DNA of 64,000 nt, from NCBI RefSeq assembly GCF_900104575.1, contig NZ_LT629731.1, forward strand, positions 1,905,051 to 1,969,050, given 5' to 3'. Position 1 is the stretch's first letter; the number at the start of each line of letters is the position of its first letter. Made by a program: the position numbers and the translations under genes. The notes beneath the pieces are model-generated. The model worked only from the letters and a program-made list of their open reading frames with translations. It ran no database searches and was not told where the DNA came from. This DNA is from Bacillus tuaregi. Its GTDB lineage: Bacteria > Bacillota > Bacilli > Bacillales > Cytobacillaceae. Below are positions 62,622 through 64,000 of the stretch, one piece after another.

Positions 62622-63869
62622 TCAATGATGTGTAAGGATGGGCAGAGAGATAATGAAGGTCGTTCCTTGTCCCTTTTGACTGTTGACCGTAATATGTCCA
62701 TTGACTTCTTCAATCACTCGATAGGCAACCATCATGCCAAGGCCGGTGCCTTTTTGACCTTTTGTTGTAAAGTATGGTTTACCCAATCTTTCCATTTGAT
62801 CCTCATCCATACCAATTCCAGTATCCTGAATGAGGATTTCACCATTAATATGATGCTTAATCATTGAAATGGTTAAGCTGCCTCCGTCTGGCATAGCTTC
62901 AATAGCATTTTTTAAGATATTTAAAAAGGCCTGCTGAATCGTCTTACGTTCTCCTGTAATCCAAAAAGCGGTTAAATCCTTTTGGATTTCTATTGAATTC
63001 ATATTTGTTAGTGGACTGATTAATTCAATTGAATAATGAATCAAATCTTCCATATCGATTTTTTCTACTTTCTCTGGGGCAGGTTTAGCAAAGGTTAGGT
63101 AATCACGAATAATACTTTCAGAACGTCCCAATTCCTCTAGTGCAATATGGATATAACGTTTCTTCTCTAAATCATTTTCCATTTCCTGCAAAAGCTGCAT
63201 GAATCCCTTTGCACCTGTCAAACCATTTCGGATTTCATGTGAAATGGAGGCACTCAAATGGCTTAAAATTTCCATTTTTTCCATGTCAATGATGCGCTGC
63301 TTAATTTTATAATTTAATCTAATTCTTTCTAAAGTGAACATGCATAATGTGACACATGAAATTTTAATGATAGCCCCCAAGAGGATAATATTCAATTCTG
63401 TGTGGGAAATGAAAATGTATGAATAAATGACATTGCTGAAAATTAAATGTAAAAGAACCAGTAGTAACGAAATGATGAGCTTTTGGCTTAGTTTTGCGCT
63501 GCGAAATTTTTGATAGACTATCCATGTTGCAAGCGGGATAATCGCATAATTAATCATCGAACCCCAAAAACCAAGATCAAACCCTAGAATAAATCGATAA
63601 AAAACAATGAATAGATACAAAGCTAGGCTTGTAAGCGGTCCTCCATACAAGCTAGCTATAATAAAAGGTACAATTCGGATGTCAATAATAAATCCTTGAT
63701 TTACAGGTAAAGGAAACGTCATGCAAAAAAAGATAGCTGTCAGACCTGCAATCAATGCAAATATTGCAGTATAACGCTTGGTTATTTTTCTTGGCCACAC
63801 CTCCACCACATGCTGGGTGATGAGCAGCACAACTAATAGAATTAATACATTAATTAATATTTCATTCAT
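62622..63869 (-). CDS. Sporulation-type histidine kinase, KinB-like
   Basis: A 415-residue membrane sensor kinase. Residues 1-180 hold six hydrophobic segments with IIDIRIVPFIIASLYGGP (60-78), the signature of the 5TMR-LYT sensor shared with LytS and KinB. The HisKA helix has SASISHEIRNGLTGAKGF with His211; the ATPase domain has LNILKNAIEAMPDGGS, DTGIGMDEDQ and YFTTKGQKGTGLGMMVAY. No response regulator gene is adjacent, as expected for kinases feeding the Spo0F phosphorelay. Start ATG 63869 has GAGGT upstream. Which sporulation kinase it equals is inference. Confidence 0.82.
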   Translation of the reverse strand: MNEILINVLILLVVLLITQHVVEVWPRKITKRYTAIFALIAGLTAIFFCMTFPLPVNQGFIIDIRIVPFIIASLYGGPLTSLALYLFIVFYRFILGFDLGFWGSMINYAIIPLATWIVYQKFRSAKLSQKLIISLLLVLLHLIFSNVIYSYIFISHTELNIILLGAIIKISCVTLCMFTLERIRLNYKIKQRIIDMEKMEILSHLSASISHEIRNGLTGAKGFMQLLQEMENDLEKKRYIHIALEELGRSESIIRDYLTFAKPAPEKVEKIDMEDLIHYSIELISPLTNMNSIEIQKDLTAFWITGERKTIQQAFLNILKNAIEAMPDGGSLTISMIKHHINGEILIQDTGIGMDEDQMERLGKPYFTTKGQKGTGLGMMVAYRVIEEVNGHITVNSQKGQGTTFIISLPILTHH

Positions 63870-64000
63870 TGATAATACCTCTAATCTAAAATAACTAGAT
63901 GTATTGTACCATATATCCCGAAAATAAAAATATAAATTTTTATAATATTGAGATATTTTATCGTGGACTTTGAATTTGATTATTAAACAGGAGCATAATC

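Noticed and set aside
62583-62867. 94-codon plus-strand frame after the aldolase-domain gene
   Set aside because: It is antisense to the conserved ATPase domain of the KinB-like kinase and starts in a terminator T run.

Overview
The window is a low-GC chromosomal segment of an endospore-forming Bacillaceae bacterium. Three things point there. The gene order hflX-ynbB-glnR-glnA ... lexA/yneA-yneB-ynzC-tkt ... sirA-yneF-ccdA-yneI-ccdC-yneK follows the Bacillus subtilis ynb/yne region. Sporulation and germination genes are present (sirA, cwlJ, gerQ, a KinB-like kinase). Promoters, operators and ribosome binding sites are typical of Bacillus. I cannot assign a genus from sequence alone.

Layout. 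Bases 1-9000 hold a truncated PAS protein, hflX, ynbB, a ferritin-like protein, the GlnR-controlled glnRA operon, and a cold-response set: a membrane desaturase with its DesK/DesR two-component system. Bases 9000-18700 hold the divergent lexA/yneAB SOS locus, transketolase, a BASS transporter, sirA, yneF and the cytochrome c maturation genes ccdA-yneI-ccdC-yneK. Three large and one partial copy of a modular palindromic repeat lie between these genes. Bases 18700-21400 hold a selenocysteine tRNA with its own promoter and terminator, two small unknown genes, and the germination pair cwlJ-gerQ.

Bases 21600-29400 are a four-gene defence operon read as Wadjet, in the order jetD-jetA-jetB-jetC: a Toprim nuclease, a kleisin, a KITE-type subunit and an SMC-like ATPase. 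Bases 29500-33400 are an arsenic operon (arsR, ACR3 pump, arsC, ArsP-type permease, small thioredoxin-like protein) followed by a serine-recombinase homologue without its catalytic serine. Next come a SulP transporter with two UspA proteins, a 3-hydroxyacyl-CoA dehydrogenase behind a 30-bp perfect palindrome, an Eis-like acetyltransferase, a MaoC hydratase and a PepF-type peptidase.

Bases 42500-51000 form a short-chain acyl-CoA oxidation cluster. Acyl-CoA dehydrogenase passes electrons to EtfAB and then to a FadF-like membrane Fe-S protein; enoyl-CoA hydratase and 3-hydroxybutyryl-CoA dehydrogenase continue the spiral, and a CoA transferase can activate the acid. No thiolase is present. A large sensor-regulator (XylR_N, V4R, PucR-type HTH) follows directly and is the natural candidate regulator. 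Bases 53300-64000 hold a DUF421 membrane protein, a zinc-ribbon protein, an HpaI-type aldolase, an iron alcohol dehydrogenase, a divergent MFS-pump/TetR pair around a MITE-like element, a DUF3231 protein, an aldolase-domain protein and a KinB-like histidine kinase.

The items most worth following are the orphan selC, the Wadjet operon with unusual ATPase motifs in JetC, the modular repeat family, the degenerate recombinase beside the ars genes, and several unassigned perfect palindromes. All family assignments are from reading the sequence and from memory of the families; no database search was run.
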